Below, piece after piece: positions 34,514-42,610 of a stretch of 64,000 nt of DNA. Position 1 is the first letter of the stretch. Every line of letters begins with the position of its first letter. The translations under genes were made by a program, and so were the position numbers. This DNA is from Rhodoplanes sp. Z2-YC6860 (lineage in GTDB: Bacteria > Pseudomonadota > Alphaproteobacteria > Rhizobiales > Xanthobacteraceae): positions 5,106,029 to 5,170,028 of the forward strand of contig NZ_CP007440.1 in assembly GCF_001579845.1 (NCBI RefSeq), in the 5' to 3' direction. Under the pieces are notes generated by a model. That model saw only the letters and a program-made list of their open reading frames with translations, had not been told where the DNA came from and made no database searches.

Positions 34514-34996
34514 TTACATCCGCTGGCCGGGCAAAAGGCTCGCTTGCTTCACCCAACCGGCGAGCTGAGCTTCGTTGAGTTGGTCGCCCTCATGGATGTC
34601 GAGGTAGCGCGTGTCTTTGCTCTTGGACGAACCGGGAGGAACAGGGCGCAGCGCAGCGCCGCGGAAGAAAGCCACTTTGACGTACTTCGTGAAGACATGG
34701 ATGCCGAGAAACCAGCCCTGGTCCTCGACTCCGTAGAGCGGTGAATTCCATTTGACGGCCTTCCGCACGCCGGGAACCGTGCGCACGATGAGCGCATCGA
34801 GGCGGCGCCCGACGTCGCGTTTCCAGCCCGGCATCGCGGCAATGTAGGCCTGCACCGGGGCGTCGCCGTCCCCTTTGGCGATCTGAGGATTGCCGCCTGC
34901 GAGAAGGACCGGCTTCGCAACGACCCGTTTAGCCATTTTCTTGGCAACCTTCTTTTTTGCGACCTTCACCGGCTTCTTGGACCTCTTGCCGGCCAT
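34514..34996 (-). CDS. DUF1801 (YdhG-like) domain protein with a lysine-rich N-terminus
   Basis: This 160-residue protein starts with about 25 residues of alternating Lys/Ala/Val (KKPVKVAKKKVAKK), like a histone H1 tail. The DUF1801 fold follows, with AYIAAMPGWKRDVGRRLDALI, the conserved VKWNSPLYGVED and VKVAFFRGAAL. The fold is related to iron-chaperone frataxin-like or SRPBCC-type small domains, but the function is unknown. The basic tail may bind nucleic acid or acidic partners. The start has GGAG upstream, overlapping the stop region of the small membrane protein gene (five bases between). It is the last gene of a tightly packed four-gene unit. Confidence 0.85.
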   Translation of the reverse strand: MAGKRSKKPVKVAKKKVAKKMAKRVVAKPVLLAGGNPQIAKGDGDAPVQAYIAAMPGWKRDVGRRLDALIVRTVPGVRKAVKWNSPLYGVEDQGWFLGIHVFTKYVKVAFFRGAALRPVPPGSSKSKDTRYLDIHEGDQLNEAQLAGWVKQASLLPGQRM

Positions 34997-35001
34997 TGTG
35001 C

Positions 35002-35238
35002 TTACTCCTGTCCAACAGCGCGCCGCCCGCCGCGCCAATGAGCGGTATACGGCAACACGAACAAGTACAGCCCCGTCAGCAGAAGCACGACGAGCGGGAG
35101 CAGTGCGGAGATACCGACCCAGATGGCGGGCGCCCCCTGCACGCCAGCAATGTTGACGACGATGTTGGCGATGGCGGCAACCGTAAAGGCCATCGAAAAC
35201 CAGCGGTGGATTTGCCGAATTCCGTTGTCCCAATTCAC
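35002..35238 (-). CDS. Small two-helix membrane protein, function unknown
   Basis: This 78-residue protein starts with GTG at 35238. The start codon overlaps the stop of the VOC gene (GTGA), and GGAGG lies before it. Two hydrophobic helices (about 14-34 and 41-63) are joined by a short loop, with a basic C-terminus after YTAHWRGGRR. The N-terminal RQIHRWFSMAFT resembles the first helix of small DUF-type inner-membrane proteins. The coupling of start and stop codons on both sides strongly supports it as a real gene. I do not recognise a function. Confidence 0.75.
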   Translation of the reverse strand: MNWDNGIRQIHRWFSMAFTVAAIANIVVNIAGVQGAPAIWVGISALLPLVVLLLTGLYLFVLPYTAHWRGGRRAVGQE

Positions 35239-35648
35239 GCCGGCCTCCGCGCCTGGATCATTTTCCAGCCGTTGCCCGACGGATCGCGGAAGCTTGCGTC
35301 CACCGAGCCGTAGCGCTCCATGGGCTCCTGGGTGAACTCCACGCCGCGGGCGCGCATCCGATCATAGGCTCCGCGGCAGTCATCGACGTGGAGCACGAGC
35401 GGCGGCATCGCGCCCTTCGCCACCACCTCACGCATGGTCTGCGCGGTCGCGGAATCGAGCGTGGGCGGCGCCGGTGCGAACAGGCCGAGCTGGAACGACG
35501 GCTGCTCCGGGTGCTGCACCGTGAGCCAGCGGTAATTGCCGTTCTTCACATCGGTGTGGACCTTGAAGCCGAGCTTGCCGACATAGAAATCCACCGCCTC
35601 GTCCTGATCGCGCACATAAAGACCGACCACACCGATACCCTGGCTCAT
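35235..35648 (-). CDS. VOC-family (glyoxalase/bleomycin-resistance fold) protein
   Basis: This 137-residue protein has two beta-alpha-beta3 modules, the vicinal oxygen chelate fold. It starts GIGVVGLYVRDQDEAVDFYVGKLGFKV, which is the classic first module. The second contains PPLVLHVDDCRGAYDRMRARGVEF and SFRDPSGNGWKMIQ. Possible metal ligands are the His in VLHVDD and acidic residues in the second module, but the set is incomplete compared with glyoxalase I. The ATG overlaps the AraC stop codon (ATGA) and has GGAGG before it, so translation is coupled to the regulator. The substrate is unknown. Confidence 0.9.
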   Translation of the reverse strand: MSQGIGVVGLYVRDQDEAVDFYVGKLGFKVHTDVKNGNYRWLTVQHPEQPSFQLGLFAPAPPTLDSATAQTMREVVAKGAMPPLVLHVDDCRGAYDRMRARGVEFTQEPMERYGSVDASFRDPSGNGWKMIQARRPA

Positions 35649-36151
35649 GACACCTCCGTTGGAACCTCGGTTTCTTCGGCCTCGCTTGTATCGGCGGCCT
35701 CCTGCCGCCGCTTCTCCGAAACTGCGATTGTGAGGTCGGGCCGATGGGCGGCGCTGACGAAGCAGCCCGGCACACGATCGAGCGCGTGCGCGGCCGCCTT
35801 CTCGCGGGCGCGGAGCTCGCTCGGGTTCTCGCCGGTGACGTCGCGGAACACGCGGCCGAACGTGCCCAGGCTCTTCCAGCCGGTCTCGAACGCGATCTCG
35901 ATGACGGCCAAGTCAGTGTCGCGGAGCAGCGCCGTGGCGCGCTCGAGCCGGCGGGTCAGCAGATACCGGTGCGGCGGAACGCCGAACGCCTCCTTGAACG
36001 ACCGCGCGAAGTGCGCCTCGGACACGCCGCTCACGTTAGCAAGCCGCCGGACCGGCCACTCCTCGTGCGAGGCGGCGTCCATCCGATCCTTGGCACGCAA
36101 GAGGCGGCGCAACAGCGCCGGGTCCTGATTTTTCGGGGCTCGCCCTTCCAC
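35645..36151 (-). CDS. AraC-family transcriptional regulator with N-terminal HTH
   Basis: This 168-residue protein carries the two-helix-turn-helix AraC/XylS domain at its N-terminus (about residues 12-112): LRAKDRMDAASHEEWPVRRLA, then VSEAHFARSFKEAFGVPPHRYL and the second HTH ending TGWKSLGTFGRVFRDVTGE. A C-terminal tail of about 55 residues ends in a Glu/Thr-rich stretch and has no known effector domain. The start is GTG at 36151 after GGCGGAAAC, with no ATG fitting. It is the first gene of the leftward VOC-membrane-DUF1801 unit, all linked by overlaps, so it most likely controls its own operon. It diverges from the membrane protein gene at 36267. Confidence 0.85.
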   Translation of the reverse strand: MEGRAPKNQDPALLRRLLRAKDRMDAASHEEWPVRRLANVSGVSEAHFARSFKEAFGVPPHRYLLTRRLERATALLRDTDLAVIEIAFETGWKSLGTFGRVFRDVTGENPSELRAREKAAAHALDRVPGCFVSAAHRPDLTIAVSEKRRQEAADTSEAEETEVPTEVS

Positions 36152-36266
36152 GTTTCCGCCTTTTTCCTGCGAGCCGCCGCAAAGAATTTTTCGAAAAGCA
36201 GTAGTTTGTGACAGCAATATTACTAATAAATGTCAGCTCGGTTACGCCCAATTTTTGGAGCGGTCC

Positions 36267-37184
36267 ATGAGTTTGCAATGGCCAGCGCGGTCAGGTTCCC
36301 GGTCACGTTCCTTGGCTTGGTCGAACCCCGTCGTCAAATGGTGGGGACTGCTGACCTCCGTCAGCGCCATCAACATTGCGGTCTGGTTCGTGCTGTACAG
36401 CGAGCTCCACGATCATCGGACCGGCGGTGCGATCTGGTCGCTCGTGACCAACGCGCTCGTGGCACAGCAGCCCGACAGCCCCGGCAGCCCGCCCCTTAAC
36501 CAGCTCATGCTGATGCTCTGCGCAGCCTATGTGTTCGGCTGCGCCTTCCGATCGCTGCTGCCGCGCGCCGACGTGCAGCGCATCTGTCTGTTCGACACCT
36601 GGCTGTCGAGCGTCGTGATCGGACGTTCGGTCGCGACCGTGGCCGAGGTCTGCTTCGTCGCGCAGTGGGCGATCGTCCTGCATCAGCTCGGCGCAATGAC
36701 CGGTGCGGAAACCGTCCTGACCGCCGCCTGGGTGATCGTGCCGCTGATCGTCGTCGCGGAATGCCTGTCATGGTACGCGGTGCTGACCAAAAACTTCCTC
36801 GGCAACGCCATCGAGAACTCGCTCTGGGCCGTCGCCTTCTTCATCATCGGGATCGGCCTGTGCCGGCTGCTACCCGAGTTCGACGGGCTCGCCCGCGCGA
36901 TCTTCGCCGTCACGATCGTCGGCATCGTCGGCTACCTGGCGTTTCTGATGACGGTCGACGTGCCGATGTATCTCAATCGCTGGCGCGCCCATCTGGCAAA
37001 CGGCAGCCGGCTTCTCGGACCGCTCGAAGGACTGCGCGATGTGAGCACGCGCTGGGTCGTGACCCACGACATCGCCGAGTGGAAGGACGAGATCCCCTGG
37101 ATGTCGCTCTATTTCAGCGCAGCCGTGTGGTCGAGCCTGGCGCTCTGCGTGTTCTACGCGTTTGCCGATCATCTGCTGCGTTAA
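36267..37184 (+). CDS. Multi-pass membrane protein of unknown function
   Basis: This 305-residue protein has six or seven hydrophobic helices, starting after a basic N-terminus (RSGSRSRSLAWSN). Recognisable stretches are WWGLLTSVSAINIAVWFVLY, CAAYVFGCAFRSLLPRADVQRI and MTVDVPMYLNRW. The CAAYVFGCAFRSLLPRAD block with FDTWLSSVVIGRS looks like a conserved loop. The start is ATG 36267 after GGAG; the TTG at 36255 is less likely. It shares a 115-base AT-rich promoter region with the divergent AraC gene. No partner gene follows, and I cannot name the family. Confidence 0.7.
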   Translation: MSLQWPARSGSRSRSLAWSNPVVKWWGLLTSVSAINIAVWFVLYSELHDHRTGGAIWSLVTNALVAQQPDSPGSPPLNQLMLMLCAAYVFGCAFRSLLPRADVQRICLFDTWLSSVVIGRSVATVAEVCFVAQWAIVLHQLGAMTGAETVLTAAWVIVPLIVVAECLSWYAVLTKNFLGNAIENSLWAVAFFIIGIGLCRLLPEFDGLARAIFAVTIVGIVGYLAFLMTVDVPMYLNRWRAHLANGSRLLGPLEGLRDVSTRWVVTHDIAEWKDEIPWMSLYFSAAVWSSLALCVFYAFADHLLR

Positions 37185-37210
37185 AGCTGATTGGGTTGCC
37201 TCGCTCTCTC

Positions 37211-37326
37211 CCCGTCATCTTGAGGTGCGAGCGCAGCGAGCTTCGAAGGATACGGTCCCAATGGTGCGCCAGCCGGGCCGTCACCCTGAGGCGCTCGGCC
37301 CTTGGCCGAGCGCCTCAGGGTGACGG
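37211..37326. repeat. Intergenic repeat with a perfect 23-base-arm hairpin
   Basis: The right part (37278-37326) is a perfect inverted repeat with 23-base arms (starting CCGTCACCCTGAGG) and a three-base loop. The left part (37211-37256) contains CGTCATCTTGAGGTGCGAGC followed by GCAGCGAGC and TCGAAGGAT. This resembles a short intergenic repeat I recall from Bradyrhizobium-type genomes. CGTCA-C/T-C/T-TGAGG recurs in both parts, so they are related copies. It lies between convergent genes and could stop transcription from either side, though no T-run follows. Confidence 0.75.
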
Positions 37327-37361
37327 AGATAGAGTGTGCCTGCTGACAGCGCGTCGCGCGA

Positions 37362-39470
37362 TCAGCCGAACGGCTTGATCCAAACCCGATTGTCGTGGAA
37401 CGCGGCGCCGCCGTAGGGCGCGATCGCGTCCGCGCCGGTCACGGTGTTGATGCCGCGGCCGTCCGGATAGGCATCGTTCGGCCAGATCGACTCCGCGATC
37501 AGCACCCCGCGCCGCACGCCCTCGTACACCTTGGCATGCAGCCGCACCTGGCCGCGCTTGTTGCCGATCACCACCTCGGCACCGTCGGCGATGCCAGCCG
37601 CGCGCGCGTCGTCGGGATGAATCATCACGTCGGGCCGGCCGCGGTTCTGCGCCTGTGACGACTTGGTCTCGTTGAAGGTCGAGTTGAGGAAGCCGCGCGA
37701 CGGAGACGTGGCCAGGCGGAACGGATGCTCGGCGTCGGCCTCCTCGATGATGGTCCAGTGATCCGGCAGCTTCGGCATCTTCTCGGCCGGCCCCGCCGGA
37801 TAGGCGCTGCGGAACGGCACTCTCGGCCAGTCCGGCTTGAAGCGGAACTTGCCGTCGGGATATGCGAAGCCCTTGAGGTAGTGCGCCGTCTCGAAGTCCG
37901 GCTGGCAGTCGATCCACTTGTCGCGCTCAAGCCGCTCCAGCGTCCCCCACCCCGACTTCTGCAAGGTCGCGTCGATGATCTCGCGCGCCGTCATGTTGAA
38001 GCCCGGGTGCTCGGCACCGAGCCGCTTGGCGAGCCCGCATATCACGGCGTGATTGGGCCGGCACTCGCCCGGCGGCTCGATCAGCTTGGGGCCGAGGATG
38101 ATGTGCTGGTGGCCGCCGCTCTGATAGACGTCGTCGTGCTCCATGAACATGGTCGCAGGCAGCACGACGTCGGCCATGCGTGCGGTCTCGGTCATGAACT
38201 GCTCGTGGACGCAGACGAACAGGTCCTCGCGGGCGAAGCCGCGCTTCACCACCTCCTGGTCGGGACACACCGACACCGGATTGGTGTTCTGGATGAGCAT
38301 CGCCGCAACCGGCGGTCCGTCTTTCAGCGCCTCGCGGTCGCCGGTCAGCGCCGCGCCGATCCGAGACTGGTCGATCATGCGCACCGACGGATCGCGCACG
38401 TCCTGCCCTTCAATGAGCGATTTGTTCCAATGGTAGATGTCGGCGTTGTTGTGGAACGCGCCGCCGCCCTCGTGCAGCCACGCGCCGGTCACGGCCGGAA
38501 TGCATGCCGCCGCGTGCATGTTGACCGGGCCGTTGCGCGAGCGCGAAAAGCCGTAACCCAAGCGAAAATAGCTGCGCTTGTTTTCGCCGACGAGCTTGGC
38601 AAATGCCTCGATGGTCTCCACCGGACAACCGGTGATCGCCGACGCCCATTGCGGATCGCGCGTCTTCAGATGCGCCTCGAGTTCGCGCGGCGCGTCGGTG
38701 TAGCGGTCGAGGTAGTCCCAGTCCGCCTTGCCGTCGCGGAACAGGCAATGCATCACCGCGCAGGCGAGAGCGCCGTCGGTGCCGGGCTTCACCATCACGG
38801 CGAGATCGGCCTGCTCCATGGTGCCGTTCATGTAGACGTCGACGGCGACGATCTTGGTGCCGCGCTCCTTCCGGGCGCGCGCCGCGTGCGTCATCACGTT
38901 GACCTGGGTCGAGACCGGATTGGTGCCCCAGATCACGATGACGTCGGACTTCGACATTTCACGTGGGTCCACACCAGCAATGCGGCCGGTGCCGGCGGCA
39001 AAGCCGGTGTAGGCGGCGTTGACGCAGATCGTCGAATGGAAGCCGGAGTATTTTTTGGCATGGCGCAGGCGATGGATGCCGTCGCGCTGCACGAGGCCCA
39101 TCGTCCCGGCGTAGTAATATGGCCAGACCGATTGCGCGCCGAACCGCCGCTCGGCTTCGAGGAACTTCTCGGCGACCAGATCGAGCGCGTCGTCCCAGGC
39201 AATCGGCGCGTAAGAGCCCGAGCCCTTCGGTCCGGTGCGGCGCATCGGCTGCAGGAGCCGGTCGGGATGATGAATACGCTCGGCGTAGCGCGCGACCTTC
39301 GCGCAGATCACCCCAGCGGTGTAGCTGTTGTCGGGGGCGCCGCGGACCCGGCCGATGGTGCGCTCGTCGAGCACCTCGACCTCGAGCGCGCAAGTCGACG
39401 GGCAATCATGCGGGCAAGCCGAATGGCCGATCCGGATGGGCTGCGGCAGCGGGCGAACGGTCTGATTCAT
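37362..39470 (-). CDS. Molybdopterin oxidoreductase (DMSO reductase superfamily) with 4Fe-4S site
   Basis: This 702-residue enzyme binds a bis-molybdopterin guanine dinucleotide cofactor. The N-terminal 4Fe-4S site is CPHDCPSTC (three Cys) plus the Cys in GVICAKVARY. FHSTICVNAAY (about residue 145) has a Cys where many relatives supply the Mo ligand, though this needs a structural alignment. VIWGTNPVSTQ and the C-terminal molydopterin-binding domain (ATSPSRGFLNST, then HPDDARAAGIADG) follow in the normal order. No Tat or Sec signal precedes the cysteines, so it should stay in the cytoplasm. It is 92 bases downstream of a diheme cytochrome c gene on the same strand. The substrate is unknown. 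Confidence 0.92.
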   Translation of the reverse strand: MNQTVRPLPQPIRIGHSACPHDCPSTCALEVEVLDERTIGRVRGAPDNSYTAGVICAKVARYAERIHHPDRLLQPMRRTGPKGSGSYAPIAWDDALDLVAEKFLEAERRFGAQSVWPYYYAGTMGLVQRDGIHRLRHAKKYSGFHSTICVNAAYTGFAAGTGRIAGVDPREMSKSDVIVIWGTNPVSTQVNVMTHAARARKERGTKIVAVDVYMNGTMEQADLAVMVKPGTDGALACAVMHCLFRDGKADWDYLDRYTDAPRELEAHLKTRDPQWASAITGCPVETIEAFAKLVGENKRSYFRLGYGFSRSRNGPVNMHAAACIPAVTGAWLHEGGGAFHNNADIYHWNKSLIEGQDVRDPSVRMIDQSRIGAALTGDREALKDGPPVAAMLIQNTNPVSVCPDQEVVKRGFAREDLFVCVHEQFMTETARMADVVLPATMFMEHDDVYQSGGHQHIILGPKLIEPPGECRPNHAVICGLAKRLGAEHPGFNMTAREIIDATLQKSGWGTLERLERDKWIDCQPDFETAHYLKGFAYPDGKFRFKPDWPRVPFRSAYPAGPAEKMPKLPDHWTIIEEADAEHPFRLATSPSRGFLNSTFNETKSSQAQNRGRPDVMIHPDDARAAGIADGAEVVIGNKRGQVRLHAKVYEGVRRGVLIAESIWPNDAYPDGRGINTVTGADAIAPYGGAAFHDNRVWIKPFG

Positions 39471-39562
39471 GGTGCGGACCCAAGATAGCCCAACTATGGA
39501 CCGTTGTCCCGCATCCTCGAACACCCTTCCTTTTGCCTGACACCGACCAGGCGATAGCGGGA

Positions 39563-40504
39563 TCACTCCGGCGGGCGCGACGCCACATATGCCGCGATCG
39601 CCAGCATGTCGTCGTTGCTGAGCTTCTCGACCACCTGCCGCATCAATGCGGCTGACGTGCCGACCCGTTCGCCGTTCTGCATGTTCCACATCTGGCGCAC
39701 GATGTAGTTCGGGTGACGGCCCGCAATGCCCGGCACGTCGCCGAGGCCCTGCAAAGTCTGACCATGGCAGATCGTGCAAGGGACCGTCTTGCCGCCGCCG
39801 GTGATCGCGAGCGCCTCGCCCTTCTTGATGCTGCCTTGCGGCACGTATGCGACGAAGCCCGAGCGCGGATCGCGGTAGACCACATCCTCTTCGTTCTCCG
39901 GCACTTCGATGATGCGGTTGCCGATCGGCTCGGTGCCGCCGGCCGGATGCAGGAGCCGCTTGTTGCCCGGTCCGACGAAGCTCTTTGGCACCATGTCGGT
40001 CTCGACCACGCGGATCCATGACCGGGGCTTGAGCGACGCGAAGTAGTCGGCCGCATCCTTGATCTCGGCGTCCGTGATGACCTTCGCCATCTGCACCATC
40101 GTGCCGCCGAACTTGCGGTCGCCGCTCTTCCAGTCGGCCATCTGGCGGGTGAAATAATTCACCGGCAGGCCGGCGACGTAAGCGGACTCGTCATGGCCCG
40201 TGCCGATCGGCAGATGACAAGCGCCGCAAGCGCGCACCTGCGTCTCCTTGTTACCGTACTGCACGATCTTCGGCATCGCCGGATACATCGACGGATACCA
40301 GTTCGGGATGTCGAAGAAATCATCGGCCTTGGCGCGGGTGATCGAGAGCGTGCTGCCTTGCGGCGCAGCCCGCAACGTCGCGCCATCGATGCGCGGCGCG
40401 GGCAGATCTTTCTCGGTGGTGGGGAAGGCCCACTCCGGCTTGTCCGCGGCCGCGGCAAGTGCAGGCGCAAGCACAACAGCGATAACGACGCCGATACGTT
40501 TCAT
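39563..40504 (-). CDS. Periplasmic diheme cytochrome c
   Basis: This 313-residue protein has a Sec signal peptide (MKRIGVVIAVVLAPALAAA) and two haem c sites: CGACH and CTICH, one in each half, so it is probably two fused class I domains. Each half has Met candidates (MAKVITDAEIKDAADYFASL and VVEKLSNDDMLAIAAYVAS follow the typical C-terminal helix). The start is ATG 40504 after GGGGGAAGC. The longer frame to 40591 is leader. It is the first gene of the leftward unit with the molybdopterin enzyme and diverges from the sulfite dehydrogenase genes. It may carry electrons from one of the two molybdoenzymes to the oxidase chain. Which one is unclear, because the neighbour on its own strand looks cytoplasmic. 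Confidence 0.9.
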   Translation of the reverse strand: MKRIGVVIAVVLAPALAAAADKPEWAFPTTEKDLPAPRIDGATLRAAPQGSTLSITRAKADDFFDIPNWYPSMYPAMPKIVQYGNKETQVRACGACHLPIGTGHDESAYVAGLPVNYFTRQMADWKSGDRKFGGTMVQMAKVITDAEIKDAADYFASLKPRSWIRVVETDMVPKSFVGPGNKRLLHPAGGTEPIGNRIIEVPENEEDVVYRDPRSGFVAYVPQGSIKKGEALAITGGGKTVPCTICHGQTLQGLGDVPGIAGRHPNYIVRQMWNMQNGERVGTSAALMRQVVEKLSNDDMLAIAAYVASRPPE

Positions 40505-40688
40505 GAGAGCTTCCCCCGCAATCATTGTTTTGTTTTCTCGAGTTCGAAATTCTCCGCCGTATACGACGGCGATGCTCACGAACTTCGTCATGTGAGCCTA
40601 TACAACCCAACGACCTGGACAACACACAAAACAAAAGCGCACCATGACGCCAGAGCCCAACAGAGGCTCATTCGCTAGGGAGGAAGTC

Positions 40689-42005
40689 ATGGGACGCTTC
40701 AAGGGGCGCAGGAGTGCGCCCTCTCTTGAATCTGTCGCCGGCAATGGTCTGATCAACCGGCGTGCTTTGCTTGGACAAGGTTTTGCAATTGCGGGAGCCG
40801 GCGCAGTCGCCGGCGCAACGGGCGCGGCCGCCGAGCCGCTCCAGGACTATCCGTGGAGTCTCGAATTCGGTCAGTCGACGCCTGCCTTGCAGTCGCCTTC
40901 GAAGTTCGAGAAGCAGGTGACGCGGACGCTGAGCAATCCGAAGGACGAGCTCCGCAACTCACACGCCCGCACGCCGCATCACCTGCTCAACGGCACGGTG
41001 ACGCCGAACAGCATGCACTTCTCGATCAATCACTGCGGCATTCCCGACATCGATCCGCAGCAGCACAAGCTCGTGATCCACGGCATGGTGCGCCAGCCGC
41101 TGGAATTCACGCTGGACAAGCTGTCGCGCTATCCGCTCACCACGCGCATGGCGTTCGTCGAATGCGCGGGAAACTCCGCGCCGATGTTCTCCAACGAGCC
41201 GATGCAGATCACGGCGCAGGCGATCCACGGCCTCGTGTCGAATTCGGAATGGACCGGCGTGAGGCTCTCGACGCTGCTCGACGAGGCGGGCATCGACCCG
41301 AAAGCCAAGTGGCTGGTCGCCGAAGGCGCCGATGCGCAGATGCTCGATCGCAGCATTCCGGTGAAAAAAGCCTATGACGACGCCCTCGTCGCGATCTACC
41401 AGAACGGCGAGCGGCTGATGCCCGGTAACGGCTATCCGATGCGGCTCCTGGTCCCTGGCTATCAGGGCAACATGAACGTCAAGTTCCTGCGCCGCATCAA
41501 GGCGGTCGATCAGCCGGCGATGACGTTCTTCGAGACCAAGAACTATTCGCAGATCCTGCCTGGCGGAAAGACCTGGCGCTTCCACTTCCTGATGGAGGTG
41601 AAGAGCTTCATCACCTACCCGTCGTTCAGCCATCAGCTCAAGGAGCCGGGGATGTACACTATCTCCGGCGTCGCCTATTCGGGCGCCGGCCGCATCTCAA
41701 GGGTCATGGTGTCGGCCGACGGCGGCAAGAGTTGGGGCGAAGCCGCGCTGCAAGGCCCGACGCATCCGCAGGCCTTCACGCGCTTCGTCATGCCGTGGCG
41801 CTGGGATGGCCAGCCCGCCGTTCTGCAAAGCCGCGCCTGGGACGAGTCCGGCAACGCACAGCCGCTCCGCGCCGACTTCGTCGCGGCACGCGGCCAGACC
41901 AAGCAGCCGGTCACCAACCCGCTGATCTTCCCGAACCAGCACTACAACAGCATCACAAGCTGGGGCGTCGACAACAAAGGGGAGATCAAGCATGTCTATG
42001 CGTAA
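40689..42005 (+). CDS. soxC: Sulfite dehydrogenase, SoxC-like (sulfite-oxidase family)
   Basis: This 438-residue molybdoenzyme oxidises sulfite, or as SoxC, with SoxD, removes electrons from SoxY-bound sulfur. The Tat signal has NRRALLGQGFAIAG (RR at 24-25), so it is exported folded. The Mo ligand is C159 in AFVECAGNS. The dimerisation domain follows, starting with KEPGMYTISGVAYSG and VMVSADGGKSW. The start is at 40689 after AGGGAGGAAG; the ATG at 40644 adds an unconserved leader. It overlaps the cytochrome gene by 14 bases. No soxXA, B or YZ genes are in the window, so a stand-alone sulfite dehydrogenase role is possible. Confidence 0.93.
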   Translation: MGRFKGRRSAPSLESVAGNGLINRRALLGQGFAIAGAGAVAGATGAAAEPLQDYPWSLEFGQSTPALQSPSKFEKQVTRTLSNPKDELRNSHARTPHHLLNGTVTPNSMHFSINHCGIPDIDPQQHKLVIHGMVRQPLEFTLDKLSRYPLTTRMAFVECAGNSAPMFSNEPMQITAQAIHGLVSNSEWTGVRLSTLLDEAGIDPKAKWLVAEGADAQMLDRSIPVKKAYDDALVAIYQNGERLMPGNGYPMRLLVPGYQGNMNVKFLRRIKAVDQPAMTFFETKNYSQILPGGKTWRFHFLMEVKSFITYPSFSHQLKEPGMYTISGVAYSGAGRISRVMVSADGGKSWGEAALQGPTHPQAFTRFVMPWRWDGQPAVLQSRAWDESGNAQPLRADFVAARGQTKQPVTNPLIFPNQHYNSITSWGVDNKGEIKHVYA

Positions 42006-42531
42006 GCCGTTCGCTGCTCTTGCGCTTGTGCTCGCCTTCGGTGCGGCCCCCGCGTTTGCGCAGAACGCAGGCCTCGGCAAGCCGATCTCCGAGGCCGACA
42101 TCAAGCAATGGGATATCGCCATCTTGCCGGACGGCACGGGCCTGCCGCCCGGCAGCGGCACGCCCGCGCAGGGCGCGCAGATCTATGCGCAGAAATGCGT
42201 GGCCTGCCACGCCGAGGGAGGCAAAGGCGGCGGCGCTCCGGGCGCAGGCCCATTGGTCGGCGGCGCGCCGCTGACCAACGGCATCGAGACGCAGAAGACC
42301 ATCGCCAACTACTACGCCTATGCGACGACGATCTTCGACTACATCCGCCGTGGCATGCCGTACACGATGCCGCGGTCGTTGAAGGACGACGAGGTCTATG
42401 CGCTCACCGCCTACATCCTCTCGCTCAACAAGCTGATCGGCGAGAACGATGCGATGGACGCCAAGACGCTGCCGCAGGTGAAGATGCCGAACCGGGACAA
42501 CTTCATCATGCCCTATCCGGATCGCATCTAG
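41992..42531 (+). CDS. SoxD-like monohaem cytochrome c, partner of SoxC
   Basis: This 179-residue cytochrome has a Sec signal peptide (ending APAFA) and one haem site, CVACH. The stretch WDIAILPDGTGLPPG just before it is typical of SoxD and related sulfite-dehydrogenase cytochromes. The Met ligand is expected in RRGMPYTMPRSL. SoxD proteins are usually about twice this length with a second haem domain, so this is a short, monohaem version. The gene overlaps the end of soxC by 14 bases, with GGGGAG inside soxC, and is followed by a strong terminator. It should take electrons directly from SoxC. Confidence 0.9.
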   Translation: MSMRKPFAALALVLAFGAAPAFAQNAGLGKPISEADIKQWDIAILPDGTGLPPGSGTPAQGAQIYAQKCVACHAEGGKGGGAPGAGPLVGGAPLTNGIETQKTIANYYAYATTIFDYIRRGMPYTMPRSLKDDEVYALTAYILSLNKLIGENDAMDAKTLPQVKMPNRDNFIMPYPDRI

Positions 42532-42555
42532 CGGTTTCGACCACGCAGAAAGCAT

Positions 42556-42587
42556 GAAGGCCGGGCTTGCCGCCAAGCCCGGCCTTC
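42556..42587 (+). terminator. Rho-independent terminator of the soxC-cytochrome unit
   Basis: A 14-base perfect inverted repeat (GAAGGCCGGGCTTG) with a four-base loop is followed by TCTTTTT on the plus strand. It lies 24 bases after the SoxD-like stop codon and separates it from the convergent terC gene. Confidence 0.92.
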
Positions 42588-42610
42588 TCTTTTTGCCCTG
42601 AGGTGAAGCG

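Noticed and set aside
37725-39488. A 587-codon plus-strand frame antisense to the molybdopterin enzyme
   Set aside because: Shadow frame with no family pattern. The minus-strand enzyme has all expected motifs.
40555-40571. CGCCGT-atacg-ACGGCG dyad between the cytochrome and soxC genes
   Set aside because: It could be an operator for the divergent unit, but six-base GC arms are common by chance here and no regulator gene is nearby.
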